A stretch of DNA of 64,000 nt from Theristus sp. LFF4_11 (taxonomy: Eukaryota; Nematoda; Chromadorea; Monhysterida; Xyalidae): contig JASANC010003253.1 in NCBI GenBank assembly GCA_030248135.1, positions 1 through 64,000 of the forward strand. Direction: 5' to 3'. A program made the translations under genes and the position numbers. Within the stretch, counting starts at the first letter, position 1. Each line of letters starts with the position of its first letter. Of this stretch, positions 22,408 through 32,414 are shown one piece after another. The notes under the pieces were generated by a model. That model had not been told where the DNA came from. It did no database searches and saw only the letters and a program-made list of their open reading frames with translations.

Positions 22408-23350
22408 GTCGTGAAGCACAAACAGCGAACACATAACGTCGTCCAGATCACGATTTCCTTTGCCGATTTTGGCAATCCATGGGTCAATCAAATCAGCAGA
22501 GCACCCGGAACATGATGACGTGTTGTTTATGGTTGGTTTTTGTTCCATTCAACTTCGGTTGGCGCGCAATAAAAAAAGTGTGAAAAACGAAAAACACAAA
22601 TTTATGGTGATTTTGGATTTTTGGTTTTCAGAAAAATGATCGGAACCAACCGCAAACAACAATCATCTCAGCAGAACATGCGGATTTCGGAACACGACTA
22701 TATGTAGTTTCTGGTTGGTTGTTGTTTTATTAAGCATCGGTTGCTTTACAATAAAACAAGTGTGAAAAACGACAAAACACAAATTTGTGATTTTGAATTT
22801 TTTGGTTTTTGAAAAAATGATCGGAAATAACCACCAACGACACATCATCGTGTTGCCGGTGTTCTGCTGAATTGATTGAGCTGTCGTTCGTCGAAATCGG
22901 TCACGCACAGCGCCGGCAGTGCTGCGTGACAGGTCGGCGCGCGCGACACACACGGTGAAACGCGCAGATTGTCAACAGAAAACGTCGTCCAGATCACGAT
23001 TTCCTTGGCCGATTTGGACGATCGACGGCTCAATCATCTCAGCAGAACATCCGGAACACGTTGATATGTAGTTTGTGGTTGGTTGTTGTTTTATTCAGCA
23101 TCGGTTGATTTGCAAAAAAAGTGAAAAACGACAAAACACAAATTTATCGTGATTTTGGATTTTTTGGTTTTTAAAAAATGATCGGAACCAACCACAAACG
23201 ACACATCATCGTGTTGCCGGTGTTCTGCTGAGTTGATTGAGCCATAGTTCGTTGAAATCGGTTGAGCACAGTGCCGGGAGAGTCGCGTGACAGGTCGTGA
23301 CGCGTGCACAAGACAAACACGGTGAAACGCGCAGACTGCCAACAGAAAAC

Positions 23351-23548
23351 CCTCGTGGCCTGACGGTAGTGCGTTAGACTTACAGTCTGTGCGCTTGGGG
23401 GATCGAGCCCCGCCGAGGGGTGTATAGGCACTTAATGACGGAGAAAACTCGATGGGCGCCCTACTCAATGGCGTTCTGTACGCTTCTCTGGGTTAGCCCT
23501 GGCTGAAAACATCGCCTAAAAATCCCCAAAACAAAAACAAAAAAAACA
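23351..23548 (+). mobile_element. tRNA-derived SINE
   Basis: The first ~70 bases fold like a tRNA: acceptor strands CCCTCG and CGAGGG, a box A (TGGCCTGACGGTAGTGCG), an anticodon-like arm around CTTACAG, and box B GGATCGAGCCC within a good T-stem. A ~100-base unrelated body and an A-rich tail with AAAACAAAAAC follow. AGAAAAC flanks it on both sides (23344-23350 and 23549-23555), a short target duplication. The neighbouring repeat unit near 22975 reads through the same target without the insert. Box A and box B should allow RNA polymerase III transcription. Confidence 0.85.
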
Positions 23549-23639
23549 AGAAAACGTGGCCCAGCTCACGATTCCCCCAGCCAATTTTGATAATCCATGA
23601 CAAATTATCAAACAAAAGTGAGTTTTAACGCTGCGTCCA

Positions 23640-25400
23640 CAATCATTTTTAAGGCGCATTCATACAGTTTGAATTAATAGCTGCCCCGCGAGCAACGAGA
23701 CTATGCTTACGCGAACGCGCAAAACGCCGCAGAGCTACGCAGCACCTGCTGCGTGCGCTAATGATGCAAACGGGTTCGCAAAGCCCCAGTAGCTGTGGGG
23801 GCAGCTGCGTGATTTATTGAATGCGATTTGTGCAATTAGTGCCCGCAGAGGCGCCGCATAGCTGCACGACGTTTTGTGCATTCAAAAAGTGTTTTTAGCT
23901 GCCGCATTGCTGTGCTTCACAATATTGATTTGTTAATTTGAAACATAAATCTGAGACACCTCGGCAACACAGGTTGTTATGACACATAAAAAATGATAAA
24001 ATCAATCTTGTTTGATTCGATTTTCACCGGATTTCAAACAAGGTTCCCTGGCAAACGAAATCATTTTGAAATGAGCACCAGCTTCAGCCCTTCCTTCACT
24101 GCAAAATATTTGTTGTATTTGTCCAGTAATACTTGCCACACACATGATCAGATTCTGTCTTCGGTTTTCTTGTCCCCGTTCGTTGTTCTGATTGATTTTT
24201 TTTAAAATTTTGCAATTGTTGTTGATCAAAAAACTACCTGTTTTTGTTTGCTTGCTTGCTCACCGTTTTTTGAAAGCTACCTCGTCAAAGTTTCAGCACA
24301 CGAACAATAATATAAAACAACAAAAATCACAACCAATCAAACTTCCACAACCAAACTTCAAATGAAATAATGCAACAGAATAAAACAATAAAACAACTTT
24401 GAAAAGTAGTCTGTTGGTCAAAAAATCCCAAAGACAGCATTAGGACTTTTTGAATTTTTGACAACATTTTGAATTTAATGAAGTTTTTGAGCATTGTAAC
24501 AGCTTGGATGGACGTCCGGACTCCGGAACAGTTTTTCTGATTTCCTGAAGCTAAAAATCTGAATTCTGAACACTGAAAAAGTTGTTGGCATCTGATGACT
24601 ATTGCGTGCCACTGCCGTGCAATGCAGAGCACTTGTCACACAAACCCAGCGACATAGTGATGTTTCACGTCAACACTGGGTGTTTTGATCAACAATACCT
24701 CCTCATTTGCTTCACCAGCTGTGCGCTTTTTTACTTCCAGATCTATAAAGTTTATCAGTTTGACGGCGCGCAAATAATTTCTCTAGAACGCGCACGCACT
24801 GTGCAGCTGTGCTGCAGCTAGAAGCACGTTCCGAATGCATAAAAAGCCGCATAGCTACGGAGCAGTTGTTGGGTGCGCTGATGAACTTTGCGAACGCGTG
24901 TTGTTGCGTAGCTGCCCCACAGCTGCACGCGCCTTGCGAATGCGTAAAAAGCGCATAGCTATCATTCTCCTGTTGGGGGCGCTAATGAAACAACGCGAAC
25001 GCGTTTTGCAGTGTTTAATAGCCGCGCGTGCTTAAAAAACATTGTATGAATGCCGCTTTACTGTTTGGGCGTGTTCCAAATCCACTGAACCTCGAAAACG
25101 CTATTTGGCTGAGTTCCAAATCCACTGAACCAGGAAAAAAACATTTTTGTTGCGTAAAAGTGAAACTCGAACAACGAACAAACGAAAACAACACAATTAA
25201 TCACAAGAAATGATACGAATGTTGCTTGGTGCAATTGTAAAATCGAAATAGAATCAGCGGAACCGACTTGCTAAATGCTCGTGCGGTCTTGTGGCACGTG
25301 CGGTAGCGGTATTTTGGTTCCACACCAATCTGCGGTATTTTTTGGTCTTGCGGTCTTTTGGTACGTGCGGTCTTTTGACTATGATTCGTGGGGTTAGGGA
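23640..25400. other. Repeat-poor to weakly repetitive intergenic stretch
   Basis: No gene is recognised. 23640-23930 and 24750-25070 share related CATAGCTGC-like, GCGAACGCGT and GCCGC-rich words, suggesting an old diverged repeat. 25265-25385 is the inverted partner of the AAAAGACCGCA repeat at 20645-20790. The rest is AT-rich and appears empty. Confidence 0.4.
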
Positions 25401-25401
25401 T

Positions 25402-26540
25402 AGGGTTGTTAAACAAAAATCAAATTTAAAAGTGATTAAAAAAAACAAAATTCCGATTTAAAAAAAAATTCGAAAACTTTTCCTCTAATATGCTCTGAAA
25501 ACCTCAATTTTGGCACACTTTTTCGAAAGTTCAACAAAATTTTTCTTTGATATTACCTCGTAAAACCTTTAGCAGTCGATTTTGGACCGTTTTACCGACT
25601 GATTTCAGCGGTGGTATTCTGGATCGATTTATCGACTTTTTTTAGCCTTGGTGAGACATGATCGACTCGTGTCGTCAGTCGTCGTCAGTTCCATCACACC
25701 GGTGAGTTGCTTGTTTGTTATTTGAGGGAAATTGAGAGACAAAACACGAGGCACGATGTCGTCGGTGGAAAAATGGGATCGCCGAAGCCAAATCTGAAAT
25801 TTTCACCCTCCTCCCATATGCAGTACCGTGGGCGAGGGAGGGGTGGGGGGGTACACACCCCCCCAGAGCACCAGAGACCGTCGGGTGGGGGGGGGTTGGG
25901 GGGGGGCACCGTGCCACCCCCCCTAAAACCGGGCACCCCCCCATCGGACCCCCCCCCTCAAAAATTTGGCCGACACCCCCCCCCGCCCCCACACCCCCCA
26001 TGAAATTTTGTCTGGCGGAGACCCCCCCCAAAATTTTCCGTATACCCTAAATTTTTTTTCGAAAATTATGATTTTTTGTCTATAAAGTCCATAACATAAG
26101 CTGAATATATGATAACTTGACCATCTTCATTGTAATTTCAACGATTTTGCAGCAAAATTTAGCTTTTTTCCTTCAAAATTTAAGCGAAAAATTATCATGG
26201 GGGGGGGGGGGTGGGGGGGCCGGGGGTGGACCCCCCCCACAGAAAATTTTGAAAAAAGGCCCCCCCCCCCCTATGGGACCCCCATGGGGGGTCCCACGTT
26301 ACCATAGGTTGGACCCCCCCCCTCACTTTTTGGTCGGCACCCCCCCCCCCCACGGCACCATACCCCCCCTTCGAAAATTGTTTTGGGCCCACGGTACTGC
26401 ATATGAGTGGGGGTCATATGGTAAGTCGGTTGGTTCTCAGACAGTGATATTCGGACTCCCTGAAAAATTCTGAACAACTTTGTTTAAAAAAATTTTTAAA
26501 AAAATTTAAAAAAATGGGATTTTTTTGACATCTCTACAGT
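25402..26540. repeat. Mixed repeat nest upstream of the LINE locus
   Basis: Starts with the inverted TAGGGTTGTTAAACAAAAATC-type end (relative of 950-1232), then a segment GAAATTTTCACCCTCCTCCC shared with 42720-42740. It includes the C/G-tract MITE at 25820-26399 and closes at a TTGACATCTCTA end near 26527-26538. Confidence 0.55.
25820..26399. mobile_element. C/G-tract MITE with CAGTACCG ends
   Basis: 580 bases opening CAGTACCGTGGGC and closing GCCCACGGTACTG, perfect 13-base inverted ends. CATATG is present on both sides (25814-25819 and 26400-26405), while the related sequence at 42738-42743 has CATATG once with matching flanks on both sides, giving the empty site. The interior has about twenty runs of six or more C or G. 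A relative of nearly equal length is at 44770-45354, and inverted or partial pieces occur at 41608-42010, 43060-43199 and 45400-45960. Confidence 0.75.
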
Positions 26541-26878
26541 CGAACTCAATAAAATGTGGAATCAGCTGATTGGTCGGCCGAGGGGAGACTGCTCACACTC
26601 CGCACCCTTCTTTTTTCGTGGTTCTGGATTCTATTGAAACGTGTTTCTTTTGAATGAATGTGAATTTCCAGCACCCTTTTCACGCTAAAAATAAACTGAA
26701 AATGTTAGAAACTGCAAAATTCAGAATTTTTTTAAATCAACAGCTCAAAACGTATTTTTTCCTAAAGCTTCATTACTAAAGCGCACGCGCACGGCATCGA
26801 CATGCTCATGCTCATGATCCACTAGCGCGCGTGCACACGCTCCGGCCCCAACAAGAACTTGTTCAAAACGCAATTGTT

Positions 26879-28242
26879 GTAACGATGTAACGATGTAACG
26901 ATGTAACGTTTATCGTACCAAGGTAGTCACACGATGCCGAAGCATCGAAATAGGTAATACCCGTTAGTACAAAATACAATGAAACAATCAATAACATCAC
27001 GCATTAACCACCACACGAACAAAACACGATGAACTGACTGAGCTGACTGAGCTGAGGTTCTGAGAATTTGAATTTTGAACTTTTTTCAAAACAAGTTATC
27101 AATCACGAAAACTGTCACACACGACGAAACATTAACAAATAAAATAACTAGCGAGAATCAAAATCATGACTGCCCGATCAAAACTGTTCAAAACAAAACA
27201 GATAATCCACTTCATCGACGATACGAATACGAACTCAAACTGCCGCACAATCTCAGTGCACAAGACGAAACTCGACTGGCTTCTGAAGTTTCTGACGTAT
27301 TAACAAAAGAAATCCTGAAAGAACACAAAAGGATTAGCAACGGAACACCACAAACATTTTCCGACCACAAGCAGGGCAATGTTGGCAAGTTTAGAAAAAG
27401 TTGAAGTGAAAGGGGACATTGAACACAATGTAATTGTTTGTTTGTTTTTCTTTTTCTTTTTTTTAAAGCAAGAATGTTTAATGGACCTAAGATGAATTTA
27501 TCAATTCGCAAAGTTTTTCTCAATGGGAAAGGAAGAGCAACGGAGAGCGGCATCCCCAGGTCCACGGAAATCAAGCCAGAAGGGAGGGGAAACGTGTCGC
27601 AATAAATTTATGGATGAGTTGAGATTCGTTTGCAATAAGCCTATTTTTGAAAGAAGAGGTTGAGGGAGCTGAGACTGTGTCTTGATTCAGACTGTTCCAG
27701 AGTTGGATGGTTCGCACGGCCCAAGCACCAGCTCTAATTGACGTCTTTACAGGCGGTGTGTTCAATTTATGTTGATGACCTCTAGTACCAAATTCCCCTT
27801 GGTGAACCTCAAAGAAGTCTGATAGATTTAAGACATAACACTTTGCATTGATAAATTTGTAAACCATTACCAGGTCTGACACAATTCTCTTGAATACAAG
27901 TGAACTTTGCTGCAAATCAATGAGCCGCTGGGTGTATGATGTTTCAAAATTTACACCTTCGAGATACTTTGTGAAACTTCTTTGAACGGATTCCACTCTC
28001 TTCAAAAGACCTACTTGAGACGGAGACCAAACCGAATTGCAATACGAGAGCTTGGTTTCAACCATCGCATTAAATAACTTCATTCTAGCTGTTGTCGATC
28101 TGGTTCTGAAACACCGTTTAATGAGGCCCGCCATGCTCTTTGATTTGCCACAAATTTCAGATACATGATCAGCGAAGGATAATCTCTCATCAATTACCAC
28201 TCCAAGATCTTTGATCTTACTGACATTTTGCACGGATTTTCC
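26879..28242 (-). mobile_element. 5'-truncated non-LTR retrotransposon (LINE)
   Basis: A minus-strand insertion carrying the end of a reverse-transcriptase ORF, a ~690-base 3' region and a tail of four GTAACGAT-type octamers (26879-26909; TTACATCG on the element strand). ATTGTT flanks it at 26873-26878 and 28243-28248. The inverted relative of the target at 41010-41290 runs straight across (AACAAT at 41179-41184) without the insert. Truncation at the 5' end and a microsatellite tail are typical of target-primed reverse transcription. Confidence 0.82.
27571..28238 (-). pseudogene. Reverse-transcriptase C-terminal fragment of the LINE
   Basis: About 220 in-frame codons from the element border to a stop at 27571. 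Recognisable late RT/thumb motifs of CR1/jockey-like elements: KIKDLGVVIDERLSFADHV, then ETKLSYCNSVWSPSQ, KRVESVQRSFTKYL, YTQRLIDLQQSSLVFKR and a final WNSLNQDTVSAPS. The catalytic YxDD lies upstream and was never inserted. The frame has no internal stop, so the insertion is fairly young. The plus-strand ORF at 27075-27404 lies in the 3' region and is not considered a gene. Confidence 0.85.
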
Positions 28243-28248
28243 ATTGTT

Positions 28249-28420
28249 CTTGCATCTTCCTTCTTGAAAAGGCTTGGCTTAGGTTAGGATTAGGTCAGGA
28301 TTATGTTTAGCTTAAAATTAGGCTTTAGGATTAGGTTTTGGTTTAGGCTTGTTTAGGCAACGTCTGCCAACATCAGTGCTTTGATTTAGTACGACAGGCC
28401 AACCTTTTTTTTGTTTGATA
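28249..28420. repeat. TTAGG-rich repeat segment, inverted copy at 41010-41175
   Basis: Contains GGCTTAGGTTAGGATTAGG, TTAGGCTTTAGGATTAGG and GTTTAGGCTTGTTTAGGC, a degenerate array of TTAGG(C/T)-like words, then CAACGTCTGCCAACATCAG. An inverted copy lies at 41010-41175 (CCTAACCTAAGCCAAGCC). The array is too short and irregular to be a working telomere. Confidence 0.6.
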
Positions 28421-28771
28421 ACGACGACGACGTCGTCGCTTAATTTTTGCGTGTGAACTGAAAAACAAAAGCCTGAAAGGAGTGCGCTGTGTAGCCAGCT
28501 GAAGGGGGTTTTATTCTTGAACTTTTCAAACTTCTTCTACTTTGCTCTGAAAATTCGATTTATGGCATAATTTTTTGAAAGTTCAAACCAAATTTTCTTC
28601 CCAACTTTTTTGTGTGCTTAGGTAAATGTCATTATTTGGTCATTTTGACCGACGTACTCCATGTTTTTCGATTTGGATGACTTCTAGGGTCAATTTTTAG
28701 CGTTGAAATGACTTAACTGAATTGAAATATCGTTTCAGAAATCGTTTTCTTGCAACTTAGAACATGTTTTT
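28421..28771. repeat. Inverted Rep-B right-end segment
   Basis: From about 28545 the sequence is the reverse complement of the right part of Rep-B (3890-4135), including AAGTTCAAACCAAATTTTC and GACTTAACTGAATTGAAATA. It breaks off at 28771 where the CAGTAGCG element begins. 28421-28544 shows nothing recognisable. Confidence 0.6.
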
Positions 28772-29298
28772 CAGTAGCGAAAGTGCGGGGGGTGGGGGGG
28801 GGGGTCACCCCCCCTCAGCCAAAAATCCTGCCCGTGCACGGGCAGATACCCGTGTACCCCCCTCCCCCCCTTTACCTCGACACGGGTACTAGACTCCCCC
28901 CCACCCCCCTCCGCGAGAAAACACGGGATCGCACCCCCCTCACGGTGGTCAATCTGATCTCAATTTTTTTCTAAAAATACCGTAATTTTTGCATTTTTCT
29001 TGACGTTTGTGTCTGTCCCTGCATAGATTTTGTTGTTTCTGACCAAACAAGCAGCTTGTTTGCTTTGCACAAAATATTCTGTATTTTACAAGAATTTCTG
29101 TGTTTTTCTAACGCAAAAATTTGGTATTACCCGTGCGATCCCGTGCACCCCCCCCCCTCACGAAGTTTTTCTGCCAGTGCACCCCCCTCAGGAAAATTTG
29201 CTGCCCGTGCACCCCCCCCTCACCGAGAAGGCACCTGACACCCCCCTCTAAAATTTGGCAAACACCCCCCCTCACTCAGGGTCCCGCTTTCGCTACTG
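28772..29298. mobile_element. C/G-tract element with CAGTAGCGAAAG ends
   Basis: 527 bases opening CAGTAGCGAAAGTGCGGGG and closing CCCGCTTTCGCTACTG, a 12-base perfect inverted end. The interior has C-runs separated by short spacers such as GTGCACGGGCAGAT and TCGACACGGGTACTAGACT, and an AT-rich middle. A truncated relative starts at 46600. I see no convincing target duplication. Confidence 0.65.
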
Positions 29299-30086
29299 AT
29301 GAGCTGATTCCACATTTTATTGAGTTCGACTGTGTGTATTGTTTTTCATCATTTTTGTGTTGTGAACACTCGGGTAGTCCCATCATTTATAGTTGTTCCA
29401 GAGCTGGAGAATTGGGGGGGGGGCGATATAAATAGCTGGAGCAAATTTTCCAGATAGATAGAGAGCTGCAAAGGGGGGGGGCGGGACCGGGAGGCATGTG
29501 ACTCGAAACAGCAACCAAACAAAGTAGCGCTTGCAGACGGTGCAGCTGGAACGCTCATAATTCACAATGTAGACGAAATGTCACCTTGGATGCATCGGAA
29601 GTGTTAAGCCAAAGCTTTGCGATGCCTCAAAACTTTATTCTCAAACTTGTACACGCCTAATCGATCGGTAAAACGATCAAAATCGACTGCTGACGGTTTT
29701 ACAAGGAAATATCACAGAAAATTTTTGTTGAACTTTCTAATTTTTTTGCAATGGAATTTGCAGACAAGGTTCAATGTACACACATACAGCTTCAGCAAAA
29801 TTATCGCCATTTTTTAACTCAGCGTTCTCGCGAAACACTCAGACAACCAACGGCCAATACAAATAAGGGATGCGTTCAGTTTAGTTTCTTTCTTTTTGCG
29901 TTATTGACATGATCATGAGTTTATTTATTCATCAGTCATTCTACGATTCACTGTTACTGTTGCGTAAATTTTTAGGAGTTGCGGTGACACTATCTGGGTT
30001 GATGTTTGTTGCATTTTCGGCGTCCCAAAGCTGCAAAATTTAAAGAAATTTACGTGATAAAATGCACAACGGTGTGCAAAATAACT
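29299..30086. repeat. Repeat remnants, no gene
   Basis: Contains a TAGTTGTTCCAGAGC end and GATAGATAG-rich piece near 29390-29470 (relative of 5002-5914) and a diverged copy of the 850-1100 repeat at 29500-29740. 29299-29340 matches, inverted, 26530-26570. The rest shows no feature. Confidence 0.5.
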
Positions 30087-30328
30087 ATTGTGGATTTATT
30101 CAAACGTGTACGGACTAAAATGACGTCATTTGCTTTAAAAACGCCCGTTTGTCAAAGAAATTTACAGGCACTAAAATGTCAGTTTGGTGTGACTGATTCG
30201 ACATTCACCATTTGTTCACGGGACGAAATCGGCTAAACGGAAAGTCTGGTTTGCTGTGAACGGCAAGCGCATGTTTGGCGGCACATGACGTCATTTCAGT
30301 GGGACCCGTTTAAAAAATAGGTCATAAT
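30087..30328 (+). mobile_element. CRE-MITE copy, intergenic
   Basis: About 240 bases from TATTGTGGATTTATTCAAAC to TTTAAAAAATAGGTCATA, with TGACGTCA near both ends. Best-preserved copy of the family; about 110 bases from the stop codon of the 14-3-3-like gene. Confidence 0.8.
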
Positions 30329-30439
30329 GTGCTGCAGTATATTTTTGTATTAAGCGATGACTCAGATCCGATTTATACAGTTGAAAAATGAAAATTTTTA
30401 ATTAAAAATCAAGTGTTGGCACTGAAAGATTCATATGAG

Positions 30440-31656
30440 TCACGAATTGAGTATTTGTGGTTGTGCTGCCGATACCGTGAGATTATCGCGAATAATTTGC
30501 AGAATGTTCGGAGTGTCAGGGTTCAGGTCCTCATTGAAGGCCTCGTCCTCGTTCGCCATGGCTGCCTCGAAGGCTGCTTTTGCGAGGTCAGTCGCCTTCT
30601 GCGGTGATTGCACGATTTCGTAGTAGAACACGGACCAGTTCAACACGAGACCAAGGCGAACTGAATGCGTCGGTTTCAGTTCGGTGCTGGCGATTCTAAA
30701 TGCCTCGTTGTATGTCTCCTCCGCTTTGCCGGCTGTCACTGCACTCGCAAAAACGTCGACATTATGTATTTGGTTGTTTTTATTAAAATTACACAAACAT
30801 AACTGTTGGGCCACCACCATATGTAAGTACAACGTACCTTGTCGCTCATCGCCGCTGAGACATTCACATAGATACCGGTAATAATCGGCCAGCATCTTGT
30901 TGTAGTACACCTTCGCCTCAGCGTTACCCGCCACCGGAATGAGCTTTTGCACGAGCACATCCTGTGACAAAGGGAACATAAAACAGATGAAACAGAACTA
31001 AATATACATGTAGCAAGTTAAAGTTAGGGTTTGCTAGCCAGCAGTTGTTTGCAGAGCGCGATGAGTTCATTGCAGATTTCAGTTCGATAGGCGATGGCGA
31101 CGACTCAGCGATGACGAAGCAGCGTATTGTTCACAAATGATGTTCAGCACACGGAGCGCATTGCGACGCTGGCCAACAGCTCACTTGTATGCCACAGAAA
31201 GCATGTTGCGCTCCTGCTTTTCAACCACAGGCAGCTTTATATACCGAAAATTGACCATTCCATGCTCCGATGCAGTTGCCTTAAGCGCCATTCATGGTGG
31301 TTGAAGCGCCCTGAAGCGCGCTGACGCGCGTCACTTCGCTACACATTCAGTTTTTGAACATACGCACATCATACGCACGTTCATGTTAGCGCGCGTCAAC
31401 GCGCTTCAGCGCGGGCATGGGCCTTTAGAAATTCGAGATCGTGCGACAAAGCTTCGATACCTCGGAGGTCAGGTCAGATTTCAGAGTTACTGCTTCATTC
31501 ATGTCTTGTATCATTTCGTCAAATCGCTCAGCCTGAACAGAAACTGAATACGAGCTTTACTGGATGAGTAGAGGCTCAACAGCAACAAAATTGAGTGAAG
31601 AAACTGACACGTTCAGCCATGTGTGCGTGGTCAATGAGTGCTTGACGCCGGGACAT
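30440..31656 (-). pseudogene. 14-3-3 protein gene, disabled
   Basis: Exons on the minus strand: 31656-31611, 31543-31461 (or from 31532), 31234 to about 31035, 30961-30838, 30738-30440. The 14-3-3 phosphopeptide-binding fold is clear: QAERFDEMIQDMNEAV, ERNMLSVAYK (groove Lys), VGQRRN, DYYRYL (the Arg-Tyr pair), LGLVLNWSVFYYEI (groove Asn), and PNILQIIRDNLTV at the end. Three defects sit in exon 3. A TGA follows AYK where the family has Asn. A one-base frameshift lies between LSRRHR and YRTEICNEL. The exon lacks a GT donor at its 3' end. Retained introns show it arose by gene duplication or in-place decay, not retroposition. The groove residues otherwise survive, so decay is recent, or the assembly holds errors. 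Confidence 0.75.
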
Positions 31657-32414
31657 GATGACCACGCGTATGATTTGCTTGTATTGCAAAATGGATGGTG
31701 CCAATCAATGAGATCGTTGGATCGGTTGTGAAAAAGAGTGTAATCCTCTAGCTTGCGTCCGACTGTTTTTTATAAACACAGAAAATTTTGATACGTGTAT
31801 GATTATGTACAGACAGGTGTGCAAAGCGGACATTTTCTTCCGCCATGCAGCCAGGATCCGAAAAACGGCTGTGCGTTGTGCTCACCGGGATTGCTCCAAT
31901 TTGTTGCTGTAATGTCCAGTGTTCTGTCATCTGTTCTGTGTTTTGTCCCTTTTCATGTTTTGTTCTTTTTCATGACTCTGTTCCTTGTCATGTGCTGTCC
32001 GAGTATAAGGCCACACACGCAGAAAAATTGTATCCTGCCTGCACTGTATCTTAAAAATTTACATGCAGTGTTAAATGCAGGGCAAAATGCAGTGCAGTTT
32101 GCAGTGCAAGGGCAGGAGGTTTTGCAGTGTAGGATGCAGTGCAGGATGCAATTTTTCTGCGTGCACTGACGGCAAAAAACTTTCAAACAAACTTTTCATA
32201 TCACAATCTTTTCTCAAAAAAGTCAAAAAATCACTGCAGTATCACAGAAATAACGGTGTACACACCTGTCTGGTTGCACTCCCATAAACGACACATTTTA
32301 GCCAAGGCAGGAAGAGATAAGACATAAAGGGTCCAGCAATATTTTTTCTTGAGCAAGTGTTTTGGGCTTGCTTTCTTTTTACTTTTTCTGTGGTGTTTTT
32401 GACATCGAAACAAA
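31657..32414. other. Intergenic with a hairpin element
   Basis: At about 32016-32163 a 148-base foldback opens CACGCAGAAAAATTGTATCC and closes with its complement, with GCAGTGCAGG-type internal repeats; it is probably a small MITE. No gene is recognised elsewhere in this gap. The 31260-31420 part has GCGCGTCA/TGACGCGC-like short inverted words. Confidence 0.5.

Larger units (their letters stand above)
20860..23640. repeat. Locally repeated block (three or more related units)
   Basis: Units sharing GAAATCGGT-x-GCACAG, GTCCAGATCACGATTTCC, AGCAGAACAT-GGA, GTTGGTTGTTGTTTTAT and GTGAAAAACGA recur at about 20870-22640 (split by hAT copy 2), 22640-23100 and 23100-23640 (split by the SINE). Spacing between equivalent words is roughly 360-570 bases. 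The units are diverged, so this is an old local amplification. Because both insertions hit different units, intact units supply the empty sites. Confidence 0.65.

Noticed and set aside
23350..23420. A tRNA gene
   Set aside because: The fold has a mismatch in the acceptor stem and a weak anticodon stem, and the sequence continues into a SINE body and A-rich tail inside a target duplication, so it is a tRNA-derived retroposon.
20860..23640. A CRISPR-like or satellite array
   Set aside because: Units are hundreds of bases long, diverged and few, without short identical repeats and unique spacers; this is eukaryotic local amplification.
27075..27404. A 109-codon plus-strand ORF
   Set aside because: It lies antisense in the 3' region of the LINE insertion, has no splice or family support, and is absent from the empty site at 41010-41290.
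28249..28420. A true interstitial telomere array
   Set aside because: Words are irregular (TTAGG, TTTAGG, TTAGGC mixed with other sequence) with no tandem register; kept only as a low-confidence observation.
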